From Pseudomonas putida (lineage in GTDB: Bacteria > Pseudomonadota > Gammaproteobacteria > Pseudomonadales > Pseudomonadaceae): a stretch of 64,000 nt of DNA. Under the pieces are notes generated by a model. The model was given only the letters and a program-made list of their open reading frames with translations, was not told the origin of the DNA and searched no databases. Below are positions 35,968 to 43,485 of this stretch, one piece after another. The translations under genes and the position numbers were made by a program. Every line of letters begins with the position of its first letter. Position 1 is the stretch's first letter. The DNA is taken from NCBI RefSeq assembly GCF_016406145.1, contig NZ_CP066306.1:2294001-2358000 (forward strand), read 5' to 3'.

Positions 35968-36399
35968 ATGGCAGGTATCGCAGCAATCACCATCAACAAC
36001 GTTTCGGCGCAGGCCGCCGGCAGTGCTGAAACGGTAAAAAGCGAAGACGCTCAGAAGAGTGAAGCGTCAGCCGCGTCGTCAGAAACGGCGAAGGCTCAGG
36101 GTGGCGGCGGTGCGCAAGGTGCGCAGCAAAGCGATGAGAGCTCGGAGCCTGCGCACATCAAGCAATTGCGCGAGATGATCAAGCAGCTGCAAAAGCAGTT
36201 GGCCGAAGAGCAGAAGCAACTGGCCAACCTGATGGCGCAGAAAATGGAAGAGACAGCCAAGACCGCTGCCGTGAGTGCCAGGCAGGCGAGCATTACCACG
36301 CTCAATGGCCAGATCATGACCGCTACGTCGCAGCTGCTCGAAGCGTTGCAGGAGACGGGTGGCAGCACTGCCGGTACGGTCGTCAGCACTCAGGCCTGA
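35968..36399 (+). CDS. FlxA-like coiled-coil protein
   Basis: This 143-residue protein has an Ala/Ser/Glu-rich disordered N terminus (residues 1-55) and a long coiled coil at about 60-125 (LREMIKQLQKQLAEEQKQL). The pattern fits the FlxA-like family, which has no settled function. An AGGGA site lies about 10 bases before the ATG. It is divergent from pvdA. Confidence 0.65.
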   Translation: MAGIAAITINNVSAQAAGSAETVKSEDAQKSEASAASSETAKAQGGGGAQGAQQSDESSEPAHIKQLREMIKQLQKQLAEEQKQLANLMAQKMEETAKTAAVSARQASITTLNGQIMTATSQLLEALQETGGSTAGTVVSTQA

Positions 36400-36412
36400 G
36401 CCTATGTGAACC

Positions 36413-36444
36413 GGCCCGCCTGCGGATAACGCCGCAAACGGGCC
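36413..36444. terminator. Nested hairpin between convergent flxA-like and pbpG genes
   Basis: GGCCCG (36413-36418) pairs with CGGGCC (36439-36444), and TGCGG/CCGCA pair inside. A short CCCTTT follows on the plus strand. Confidence 0.5.
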
Positions 36445-36458
36445 AGCCCTTTGAGGCG

Positions 36459-37385
36459 TTACTCTGCGGCCAGGCGGCTCTTGTTCTGCCGGTCCGACTT
36501 GTACTGCATCGCCACTGCCGGTGCCGGCTTGGCTGTGCCGGTCTCCAGCCACTGGCGCATGCGGCTTGCATCGGCAAAGTGGGTGTACTTGCCGAACGCA
36601 TCGAGGATCACCATGGCCACCGGGCGGTTGTCCATGCGCGTCAGCAGCACCAGGCAATGCCCGGCCTCATTGGTGAAGCCGGTCTTGGTCAGCTTGATGT
36701 CCCAGTTGCTCTTGTTGACCAGGTGGTCGGTATTGCGAAAGCCCAGTGTGTAGTTGGGTTTGCGGAAGGCCACGGTTTTTTCGCGGGTGGTCGACAGCTC
36801 GCTGAGCATCGGGTATTTGCGCGACGCCATCAGCAGCTTGGCCAGGTCGCGTGCGCTGGAGACGTTCTGCGTCGACAGGCCGGTCGGCTCGACATAGCGG
36901 GTGTGCGCCATGCCCAGGCTGCGGGCTTTGGCGTTCATTGCCTTGATGAAAGCCGGGTAGCCCCCTGGATAGTGGTTGGCCAGGGAGGTGGCGGCGCGGT
37001 TTTCTGACGACATCAGGGTAATGAGCAGGGTTTCGCGGCGGTTGAGTTGGCTGCCCAGGCGCACGCGCGAGTACACCCCTTTCATGTCCGGGTTGTTGGC
37101 GATGGTCATGGTGAGCATCTCATCCATGGGCAGCTTGGCGTCCAGCACCACCATCGCGGTCATCAGTTTGGTCACCGAGGCAATCGGCACCACGCGGTCG
37201 GCGTGGCTCGAATACAGCTCCTTGTTGGTATTGAGGTCGATCAGCAGGGCGCTGCCGGAAGCCAGATGCAGCTTTGAAGGGTCGCGTTGAATCTGGGCTG
37301 GGGGTTGTGCAGCAGCGGTCGACGGTAGGGTCGCGGTACCTGTGAGCAACAGCAGCAGGCTGAGGATGGACAGGGATGTTTTCAC
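36459..37385 (-). CDS. pbpG: D-Ala-D-Ala endopeptidase PbpG (PBP7)
   Basis: This 308-residue periplasmic peptidase cuts DD-crosslinks of peptidoglycan. The signal peptide spans about 25 residues and ends AAA. Active-site motifs are S-x-x-K in [12 protein letters not shown]-x-N in SSENRAA, and KTG in [10 protein letters not shown]. No ATG is available; GTG at 37385 gives the expected N terminus ([16 protein letters not shown]), with GTG 37397 as the alternative. Confidence 0.9.
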   Translation of the reverse strand: MKTSLSILSLLLLLTGTATLPSTAAAQPPAQIQRDPSKLHLASGSALLIDLNTNKELYSSHADRVVPIASVTKLMTAMVVLDAKLPMDEMLTMTIANNPDMKGVYSRVRLGSQLNRRETLLITLMSSENRAATSLANHYPGGYPAFIKAMNAKARSLGMAHTRYVEPTGLSTQNVSSARDLAKLLMASRKYPMLSELSTTREKTVAFRKPNYTLGFRNTDHLVNKSNWDIKLTKTGFTNEAGHCLVLLTRMDNRPVAMVILDAFGKYTHFADASRMRQWLETGTAKPAPAVAMQYKSDRQNKSRLAAE

Positions 37386-37565
37386 GTTCAGGCTCACTAA
37401 AAGTTGGTATGTCGTTGGCTGTGCAAGGGTTTCCCCCAAAAACCGCTCGCATTCTGGAGTATGGCTCAGCGGCTGTCGAATGCTCGTGGAGCTACCCGGT
37501 CGAAATGAAAAAACCTTCATGCTGTAACGGTTATTCTCCCTCCGTTCGTCGGTTTCGCGCTGGCA

Positions 37566-37591
37566 CAAAAAGACCCGCCAAAAGGCGGGCC
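37566..37591 (-). terminator. Rho-independent terminator of the 60-residue protein gene
   Basis: CCCGCC (37574-37579) and GGCGGG (37584-37589) form a stem with a four-base loop. On the minus strand the stem is followed by TCTTTTT. It lies 38 bases after the stop of the small gene. Confidence 0.75.
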
Positions 37592-37628
37592 AGAACAGGG
37601 CAAAGAGCAACGCACAACACGTTCGTTT

Positions 37629-37811
37629 TCAAGCGAGCAGACAATCGTCCTTCAGTCGGTCGGCAAGGGCCTGGGCTGATGCACGGGTGGCCAACGGTCC
37701 GCTCACCGCTTCACCGTTACGCACCAGGTACCAGCATGCCAGCAGGCCTTGCTCACGCAGGGTAGAGGGAACGGCGCTGCCGACGACGGACATGATCTGG
37801 ATAGTGGCCAT
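37629..37811 (-). CDS. Small conserved-looking hypothetical protein (60 aa)
   Basis: This 60-residue protein is predicted soluble, reading ACWYLVRNGEAVSGPLATRASAQALADRL near its centre, like a small domain with a terminal helix. It has a strong ribosome site (CAGGAGG) 6 bases before the ATG and its own terminator downstream, which support a real gene. No function is recognised. Confidence 0.7.
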   Translation of the reverse strand: MATIQIMSVVGSAVPSTLREQGLLACWYLVRNGEAVSGPLATRASAQALADRLKDDCLLA

Positions 37812-38031
37812 GTGGACCTCCTGTAAAACATGCCCCTACCTTACGCAGTGGCCAGCTCGGTTTGAAATCGACTCGCTCAATAGTGCTCATCAGCTTTATC
37901 AACTGTTCACTACTATGGCTCTAGCCACTGTCAGCTGAGTGCAGGGAAACGGTAAAGGTTGTGTAAGGGGCGATGAACGGGTGGGTCTGTTACGCTGAAC
38001 AAACGTTTCAGTTACGAACAAGGAGCAGGTT

Positions 38032-38853
38032 ATGACGGCAACTCCCAGCAGGGACACCGTGCTGTGCATTTCCCTGGCCGGCCGGCCAGGTCACTTTGGC
38101 GTTCGCTTTCATAACCACCTGTACCGGCAGTTGGGCCTGGACTACTACTACAAGGCGATGAGCACCGATGACTTGCCGGCCGCTGTGGCGGGTATCCGCG
38201 CGCTGGGCATCCGCGGCTGTGGTGTTTCCATGCCCTACAAGGAGGCCTGCATGGCCTTGGTCGATGAGGTTGACCCGTCAGCGGCAGCCATCGAGTCGGT
38301 CAACACCGTGGTCAACACGGCAGGTCATCTGAAAGCCTACAACACCGACTACCTGGCAGTGCGGCAGCTGCTCGAGCAGCATCGTGTCGACCCGTCTACA
38401 GCCTTTGCCCTGCGCGGCAGTGGTGGCATGGCCAAGGCGGTTGCCAGTGCTCTGCGCGATGCCGGGTTCAAGGAGGGCATCATCGTCGCCCGCAACGAGC
38501 AGGCGGGGCGGCAGTTGGCCGACGTTTGTGGCTATCGCTGGGTCGCTGAGCTGGGTGACCGGTGCCCGCCGATGCTGGTGAATGTGACGCCGATCGGCAT
38601 GGCGGGCGGGCAAGAGGCCCACGAGCTGGCGTTCAGCGAGAACGCCATTGCTGCGGCGCAGCGGGTCTTCGATGTGGTGGCTATGCCGGCGCAGACGCCC
38701 TTGATCCGCCGGGCGCAGGCGCTCGGCAAGCCGGTGATTACCGGTTTGGAGGTGATCGCGTTGCAAGCACTGGAGCAGTTCGTACTGTACACCGGCGTGC
38801 GACCTACCCGGGAGCAGGTCGAGGCTGCAGTGGCATACGCCCGGGACGTCTAG
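38032..38853 (+). CDS. Shikimate 5-dehydrogenase paralogue (AroE-like)
   Basis: This 273-residue protein of the shikimate/quinate dehydrogenase family has the catalytic Lys in GVSMPYKEA (about residue 69) and the Asp in AYNTDYLAV (about 105), both retained. The nucleotide-binding loop is LRGSGGMAKAVASAL, which differs from the GAGGAARA of housekeeping AroE, so cofactor or substrate may differ. A good AAGGAG site precedes the ATG. It stands alone, away from aromatic amino acid genes. Confidence 0.82.
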   Translation: MTATPSRDTVLCISLAGRPGHFGVRFHNHLYRQLGLDYYYKAMSTDDLPAAVAGIRALGIRGCGVSMPYKEACMALVDEVDPSAAAIESVNTVVNTAGHLKAYNTDYLAVRQLLEQHRVDPSTAFALRGSGGMAKAVASALRDAGFKEGIIVARNEQAGRQLADVCGYRWVAELGDRCPPMLVNVTPIGMAGGQEAHELAFSENAIAAAQRVFDVVAMPAQTPLIRRAQALGKPVITGLEVIALQALEQFVLYTGVRPTREQVEAAVAYARDV

Positions 38854-38864
38854 CTCTTCTTCTG

Positions 38865-38898
38865 CGGCCTCCTCGCGGGCAACCCGGCGAGGAGGCCG
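38865..38898 (+). terminator. 12-bp perfect stem after the AroE-like gene
   Basis: Bases 38865-38876 pair with 38887-38898 and the loop can extend the pairing through GGG/CCC. It begins 12 bases after the stop codon, and the convergent gene ends at 38912, so it may act in both directions. Confidence 0.6.
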
Positions 38899-38911
38899 TC
38901 GATGCCCAAGG

Positions 38912-39154
38912 TCAGAACGCCTTGTGCCCCTTGTCCAACTGCTCGTCCACCAAGGCCCGGCCATGGGCCAGCGACACATGCTGAGCATTCTCAAGGTTAG
39001 AGAAGAACTTCATCGGCATGGATAAACGCTTGCTGGTATGGCCTTGCGGATCGGTGATCAGGCACCCCGCAGAATAGGGCAGAGGGGAGTCGGGGTGAGG
39101 CATCACACTGGCGGTGATGGTGTGGTCGCGGTATTCACAGTGAAGAGATTGCAT
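38912..39154 (-). CDS. Hypothetical 80-residue protein
   Basis: This small soluble protein begins MQSLHCEYRDHTITASVMPHP and continues with CLITDPQGHTSKRLSMPMKFF. The start at 39154 has an AAGGACG site and was preferred to a longer open frame. No domain is recognised. It is flanked by the convergent AroE-like gene and, upstream, by gloA on the same strand. Confidence 0.65.
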   Translation of the reverse strand: MQSLHCEYRDHTITASVMPHPDSPLPYSAGCLITDPQGHTSKRLSMPMKFFSNLENAQHVSLAHGRALVDEQLDKGHKAF

Positions 39155-39263
39155 CGTCCTTACCTCGCTGTGGCTAGTGAAGCTGTTACTTCCATATACC
39201 ACAGCGAGGGGCCGGGAGTTCCCGGCCTGACGAGCGCAAGCCGACGAGGCTCACACTTTCGGA

Positions 39264-39791
39264 TCAGCCCTTGAGCTCAGAGGGCTGAATCACTTCGACC
39301 CAGTAACCGTCCGGGTCTTTGACGAAGGCCAGATGGTTCATGCGGCCGTCTGCCAGGCGTTTCTGGAACGGCACGTTCAGCTCTTCGAAGCGGGCGCAGG
39401 CAACACGCACGTCCGGTACCGAAATGCAGATGTGGCCGAAACCACGTGGGTCGGTGTTGCCGTTGTGATAGGCGAACGCCGGGTCGTTTTCAGTACCGTG
39501 GTTGTGGGTCAGCTCAAGCACGCCGGGGATCGATTTCATCCACTGATGGCGCTCGGCGTCGTCGGCCGGAATCTGCGCCGGGTCGACCAAGGCCAGGAAG
39601 TACAGGCTGAATTCCGCTTCCGGGAAGTCGCGCTTGTCGACCACTCGAAAGCCCAAGACACGGGTGTAGAAGTCCAGCGACTTCTCGATGTCCTTGACCC
39701 GCAGCATGGTGTGGTTGAAAACGAATTGAGCAGTGGCGGCGTCGGGCTGTGCGGTGACGCCAGGCAGGTTTTGCAGATCGTGCAGGCTCAT
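39264..39791 (-). CDS. gloA: Lactoylglutathione lyase (glyoxalase I)
   Basis: This 175-residue enzyme converts the methylglyoxal-glutathione adduct to S-lactoylglutathione. Metal ligands are visible as His in FNHTMLRVKD, Glu in GVLELTHNHG, His in GFGHICISV and Glu in YWVEVIQP. The longer form with a central GTENDP insert resembles the zinc-type, eukaryote-like glyoxalase I found in Pseudomonas. The start at 39791 fits the family. Confidence 0.93.
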   Translation of the reverse strand: MSLHDLQNLPGVTAQPDAATAQFVFNHTMLRVKDIEKSLDFYTRVLGFRVVDKRDFPEAEFSLYFLALVDPAQIPADDAERHQWMKSIPGVLELTHNHGTENDPAFAYHNGNTDPRGFGHICISVPDVRVACARFEELNVPFQKRLADGRMNHLAFVKDPDGYWVEVIQPSELKG

Positions 39792-39879
39792 GGGTACTCC
39801 AGAGACGAGGCTGGCACCGGGGCCAGCGGAACAGACAGGAGGGCCATGATACGGCAGTGAACCGATTGCGCAAATGAAA

Positions 39880-39903
39880 GCGCCCTGCACGAGTGCAGGG
39901 CGC
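39880..39903 (-). terminator. Terminator downstream of turB-like gene
   Basis: GCGCCCTGCAC (39880-39890) and GTGCAGGGCGC (39893-39903) form a perfect 11-bp stem; the minus strand continues TTTCATTT. A second small hairpin (39915-39930) precedes it. Both lie between gloA and the H-NS-like gene. Confidence 0.6.
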
Positions 39904-40015
39904 TGGAAATAGAGGCCCGCGTGTGCGGGCGCGTGATGGGGTCGCTAGTCCTTTAGCTGTCTCGATATTGAGCCAGCCCTTGTGAAAAAAGTGTGAAGCA
40001 AGCGTTGACGTTTCA

Positions 40016-40375
40016 TCAGCGCAGCCAACTTTCCACCGTGCCGGCCCCGTACTGTTCTTTCCACGCCTTCAGCCCGCGGTGGTTACCACCTTTGGTCTCG
40101 ATCAGCTCGCCGGTGTGCGGGTTTTCATACACTTTCACCACGCGCGGACGACGTTGTTGCTTTGGCGCACTGGTCGCGCCCCGAGTGACGGCCTTGGGGT
40201 CGAGGATGGCGATGATGTCGCGCAGACTTTTGTCATAGCTTTTCATCAGGCCGACTAGTTTCTGCTCGAATTCGATTTCACGTTTTAGGCCGGCATCCTT
40301 TTTTAGCGCCTCCAGTTGAGCCATCTGTTCCTGGAGCGCTTTTTCGGCAGCACGAAACTCTGCAAGTCTGGACAC
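40016..40375 (-). CDS. turB: MvaT/TurB-family H-NS-like nucleoid protein
   Basis: This 119-residue protein has an N-terminal coiled coil for dimerisation (MSRLAEFRAAEKALQEQMAQLEAL form) and a C-terminal DNA-binding domain ending NPHTGELIETKGGNHRGLKAWKEQYG, with the KGGNHRGLK loop that binds AT-rich minor grooves. The start GTG at 40375 has GGAG 8 bases upstream; a GTG three codons earlier is possible. It silences AT-rich DNA. Adjacency to gloA and oprD-like genes recalls turB of P. putida, which is the basis for the symbol. Confidence 0.85.
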   Translation of the reverse strand: MSRLAEFRAAEKALQEQMAQLEALKKDAGLKREIEFEQKLVGLMKSYDKSLRDIIAILDPKAVTRGATSAPKQQRRPRVVKVYENPHTGELIETKGGNHRGLKAWKEQYGAGTVESWLR

Positions 40376-40718
40376 TGTAATCACTCCTGTACGTCATCTG
40401 TGGCGGGGCGTGACGAACATTGAAGAGAAATAACGCCGGCCACGCGGGGGGGTTAAACTGTTCGCTGGTATCGAGTGTAGACACTTGTGGCAATTGGGTA
40501 AACCGCAAACTTTTCCAATTAAGAAGGGAACTTTACAAGTGTTTCGGGCGGTAATTTCGATGCGTGACAGGTAGTCAGTGCGGCGTTTTTAGACCATGGT
40601 CCAATGGTGCGGGCTAGCGCCTTTGCGCAATCATTTTCAATGATGGTCGGAGATTGTTCGGCCGGGTCTTGTCTGCGCCGCGTGCGTTCGCCGTGCATTG
40701 TTTTCTGCCTTTCTCCGG
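40376..40718. promoter_or_regulatory. Control region between turB and oprD genes
   Basis: This 343-bp divergent region holds no gene. It is AT-rich in the middle and contains a nested inverted repeat: ACACTTGT (40481-40488) with ACAAGTGT (40535-40542), enclosing CAATTGG (40491-40497) with CCAATT (40515-40520). AT-rich regions beside H-NS-family genes are often sites of autorepression. Confidence 0.45.
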
Positions 40719-42020
40719 ATGTTCCCTCGCATGTTTGCCCCTTTTCCTCTCGCCCCTGGGCGCCGAGTTGCCGGCCTGTTGCTGATGTGTGCCGGTGTGC
40801 ACGCCCAGGCCGCCGGTTTTCTTGAAGACAGCCGTGCCAAGGTCGAAGCACGCACAGTTTATTTCAACCGGGATTTTCGTGACGGCCACAGCACTTCCAG
40901 CCAAGGTGCGTCCAAGCGGGAAGAGTGGGCACAAGGCTTCATTCTCAACGTGCAGTCGGGTTATACCCAAGGCCCGGTAGGCCTCGGTGTGGATGCATTG
41001 GGCATGTTCGGTGTCAAGCTGGACTCCAGCCCGGCGGACAGTAACAGCGGTTTGTTGCCTTCTTCTGGTCATGACCCCAGGCACGCTGCTGACCAATACG
41101 CGAAGATGGGCCTGGCCGCCAAGGTCAAGGTGTCCAATACCGTGTTCAAATACGGCTCGATGATGCCGGATGTTCCGTTGTTGAAATACAACGATGGGCG
41201 CCTGTTGCCGACGATGTTTCACGGCGCCATGCTCACTTCAGAAGAAGTGCGCGACCTGAAGTTCACGCTGGCCCGCCTGAACAAATACACCGCCCGCGAT
41301 TCCACCGACCGCCAGGACATTCGCGTGCATTGCAAGAACAAGCGCTATGCCTGTGATACCCAAGCCGACCACTTCGACCTGGCAGGGCTGGATTACCGGT
41401 TCAATGATCGGTTCAGTGCTCAATACCAAATGGCCAAGCTGGAAAACATCTACCGTCAGCACTTTCTGGGCCTGGCCGCCAGCCAGCCGCTTGCAGTCGG
41501 CAGCCTGTCGGCCGACCTGCGGCTGATCAAGAGCGATGACATCGGTAACGCCCGAGCAGGCCAAATCGACCATCGCGCCTTCAGTGGCATGCTCGGTTAT
41601 AGCCTGGGCGGCCACAAGGTCAGTGCAGGCTGGCAGCGCATGTATGGCGAAAACGCCATGCCGTACCTCGATGGCAGCAACCCGTACCTGGTCAACTATG
41701 CGCAAGTCAATGACTTTGCCGCCGCGCAGGAGCGCTCATGGCAGTTGCGTTACGACTACGACTTCAAGGCCCTGGGCGTGCCGGGCCTGACGTTCTTTAC
41801 CCGCTACATCAATGGCGACCACATCAAGGTCCCGGGCAGTAACGTCCAAGGCAAGGAATGGGAACGCGACACCGAGCTCAAATACCAGGTACAGAGCGGT
41901 ACCTTCAAAGATGTCAGCGTGCGACTGCGCAATTCTACCTACCGCAGCAACTACGAAAAGTGGGCGCGCGACATGGACGAAACTCGCGTCATCGTCAGCT
42001 ACACCTTCTCGATCTTCTGA
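40719..42020 (+). CDS. OprD-family outer-membrane porin
   Basis: This 433-residue porin has a signal peptide ending HAQAAG (about residue 28), the OprD start GFLEDSRAKVEARTVYFNRDF, alternating beta-strand pattern throughout, and the C-terminal strand ending in aromatic residues (YTFSIF). OprD porins take up amino acids, aromatic acids or other small acids through an 18-strand barrel. The substrate is not evident. The ATG at 40719 was chosen; 40731 is possible. Confidence 0.88.
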   Translation: MFPRMFAPFPLAPGRRVAGLLLMCAGVHAQAAGFLEDSRAKVEARTVYFNRDFRDGHSTSSQGASKREEWAQGFILNVQSGYTQGPVGLGVDALGMFGVKLDSSPADSNSGLLPSSGHDPRHAADQYAKMGLAAKVKVSNTVFKYGSMMPDVPLLKYNDGRLLPTMFHGAMLTSEEVRDLKFTLARLNKYTARDSTDRQDIRVHCKNKRYACDTQADHFDLAGLDYRFNDRFSAQYQMAKLENIYRQHFLGLAASQPLAVGSLSADLRLIKSDDIGNARAGQIDHRAFSGMLGYSLGGHKVSAGWQRMYGENAMPYLDGSNPYLVNYAQVNDFAAAQERSWQLRYDYDFKALGVPGLTFFTRYINGDHIKVPGSNVQGKEWERDTELKYQVQSGTFKDVSVRLRNSTYRSNYEKWARDMDETRVIVSYTFSIF

Positions 42021-42085
42021 GTGCGCTTTGCCAAACACCGGCGGTCGGCCGACAATGGCTGCCGGTTTTTGTTCAGGGCGAAGCC

Positions 42086-42841
42086 ATGAGAGACCTGTTG
42101 TTGATCGGTATCGGCCCAGGCGACCCGCGCCAGGTGACCTACGAGGCCGTCGATGCTCTGCGTCGCGCTACCGTCTTCTTCGTAATTGACAAAGGCTCGG
42201 ACAAAGACGAGCTGATTAGTCTGCGCAAGGCCATTGTTGAACGCTACAGGCCGCAGGGCGGCTACCGCTTGGTACAGGTTGCCGATCCGCGACGCGACGC
42301 TGAAGCGGCCGACTATGTGACTGCGGTCCAGGACTGGCACCGCCAGCGCGCGGCGCTGTATGCCCGGCTGATAGCCGACGAAATGAGCAGTGATGACATC
42401 GGCGCCTTTTTGCTGTGGGGCGAGCCTGGCTTGTATGACAGTACCCTGCGCATTCTGCAGTTGGTTCGTGAGCGTGGTGTGCCACTGCGCCTGCAGGTCA
42501 TCCCAGGCATCAGCAGTGTGCAGGCGCTGGCGGCGCGGCATCAGGTGCCGCTGAACCGTATAGGCGAGCCATTGGTGGTTTTACCGGGGCGGCGCCTGGC
42601 GCAACAAGGGCAGATCGACAATGTGGTGGTGATGCTCGACGGGCAATGCGCATTTGCCCGGATCGACGACCCTGGGTTGGTGATCTATTGGGGGGCTTAC
42701 CTGGGAACGGAGGACGAAGTGCTGATCGCCGGGCCTTTGCAGGCGGTGAAGGGGCGGATTCTACAGGTGCGCGAAGAGGCGAGGAGGCGCAAGGGGTGGA
42801 TCATGGATACTTACCTGCTGCGGCGCGAGTCATGGACTTGA
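42086..42841 (+). CDS. cobF: Precorrin-6A synthase (deacetylating) CobF
   Basis: This 251-residue SAM-dependent methyltransferase of aerobic cobalamin synthesis makes precorrin-6A from precorrin-5. It shows the tetrapyrrole-methylase start MRDLLLIGIGPGDPRQVTYEAVDALR, LLWGEPGLYDST and the SAM site VIPGISSVQALAARH. It stands alone here, with no other cob genes nearby. Start ATG 42086 was chosen over an upstream open frame that runs through the OprD gene. Confidence 0.92.
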   Translation: MRDLLLIGIGPGDPRQVTYEAVDALRRATVFFVIDKGSDKDELISLRKAIVERYRPQGGYRLVQVADPRRDAEAADYVTAVQDWHRQRAALYARLIADEMSSDDIGAFLLWGEPGLYDSTLRILQLVRERGVPLRLQVIPGISSVQALAARHQVPLNRIGEPLVVLPGRRLAQQGQIDNVVVMLDGQCAFARIDDPGLVIYWGAYLGTEDEVLIAGPLQAVKGRILQVREEARRRKGWIMDTYLLRRESWT

Positions 42842-42845
42842 GCCG

Positions 42846-42875
42846 GCCTCTTCACGGGTAAAACCGCGAAGAGGC
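42846..42875. repeat. REP-like hairpin between convergent cobF and response regulator
   Basis: GCCTCTTC (42846-42853) and GAAGAGGC (42868-42875) flank an inner CGGG/CCG pairing. The sequence resembles the short intergenic palindromic repeats common in P. putida, which often sit at transcript ends. Confidence 0.55.
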
Positions 42876-42885
42876 GCCACCGATG

Positions 42886-43236
42886 TCACGGCGTACCCAA
42901 AATCCCCACCACTTTATCGCGCAACTGCTCGATGCTGAACGGCTTGCCAATCATGTGCATCCCTTCGGGCACATCGAGGCTTTCGGCGTAGCCGCTGGCA
43001 AACAGCACTGGCAGCGCTGGCCGGATGGCACGGGCCTGTTTCGCCAGTTCTTCGCCGCGCATGTCCGGCAGGCCTACATCGGTCATCAGCAGGGCCAGCG
43101 CCTTGCCTGGGTCTTGAAGGATCTTTAGCGCGGCACTGGCGCAGTCCGCCTCCAGGGTCTCATAGCCCAGTTCGTCGAGCACATCGACCATCAACATACG
43201 GACGATGTCGTCATCTTCGACTACCAAGAGGTGCAT
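42886..43236 (-). CDS. Single-domain response regulator
   Basis: This 116-residue receiver-only protein has acidic pocket VVEDDD, phospho-acceptor Asp in LLMTDVGLPDMRG (about residue 53), and the conserved Lys in MIGKPFS. There is no output domain, so it probably acts as a relay or by binding a partner. It is divergent from the large hybrid kinase gene that follows. Confidence 0.88.
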   Translation of the reverse strand: MHLLVVEDDDIVRMLMVDVLDELGYETLEADCASAALKILQDPGKALALLMTDVGLPDMRGEELAKQARAIRPALPVLFASGYAESLDVPEGMHMIGKPFSIEQLRDKVVGILGTP

Positions 43237-43485
43237 TTTGTGATCCTGTACCAGAAGAATGTCTTTATTCTGTGCGCCGGCCAGCGTCAGAAGTTCCGTG
43301 AGGATACCGATCGTTGCGATTGGATGGAACGATTGCTGAAGGTAACCTTCAAATACTGGCTAAATGCCCTGTCGCGGCCAGCAAAGCTGGTTAGACTCGC
43401 TGTTAACCGGTGAGCGCGGCGGCATACAAGAACAGGCTTTATCCGCCACACCGTTCAATGGACTTTTTCGCTCGGGCGTTTTCAA

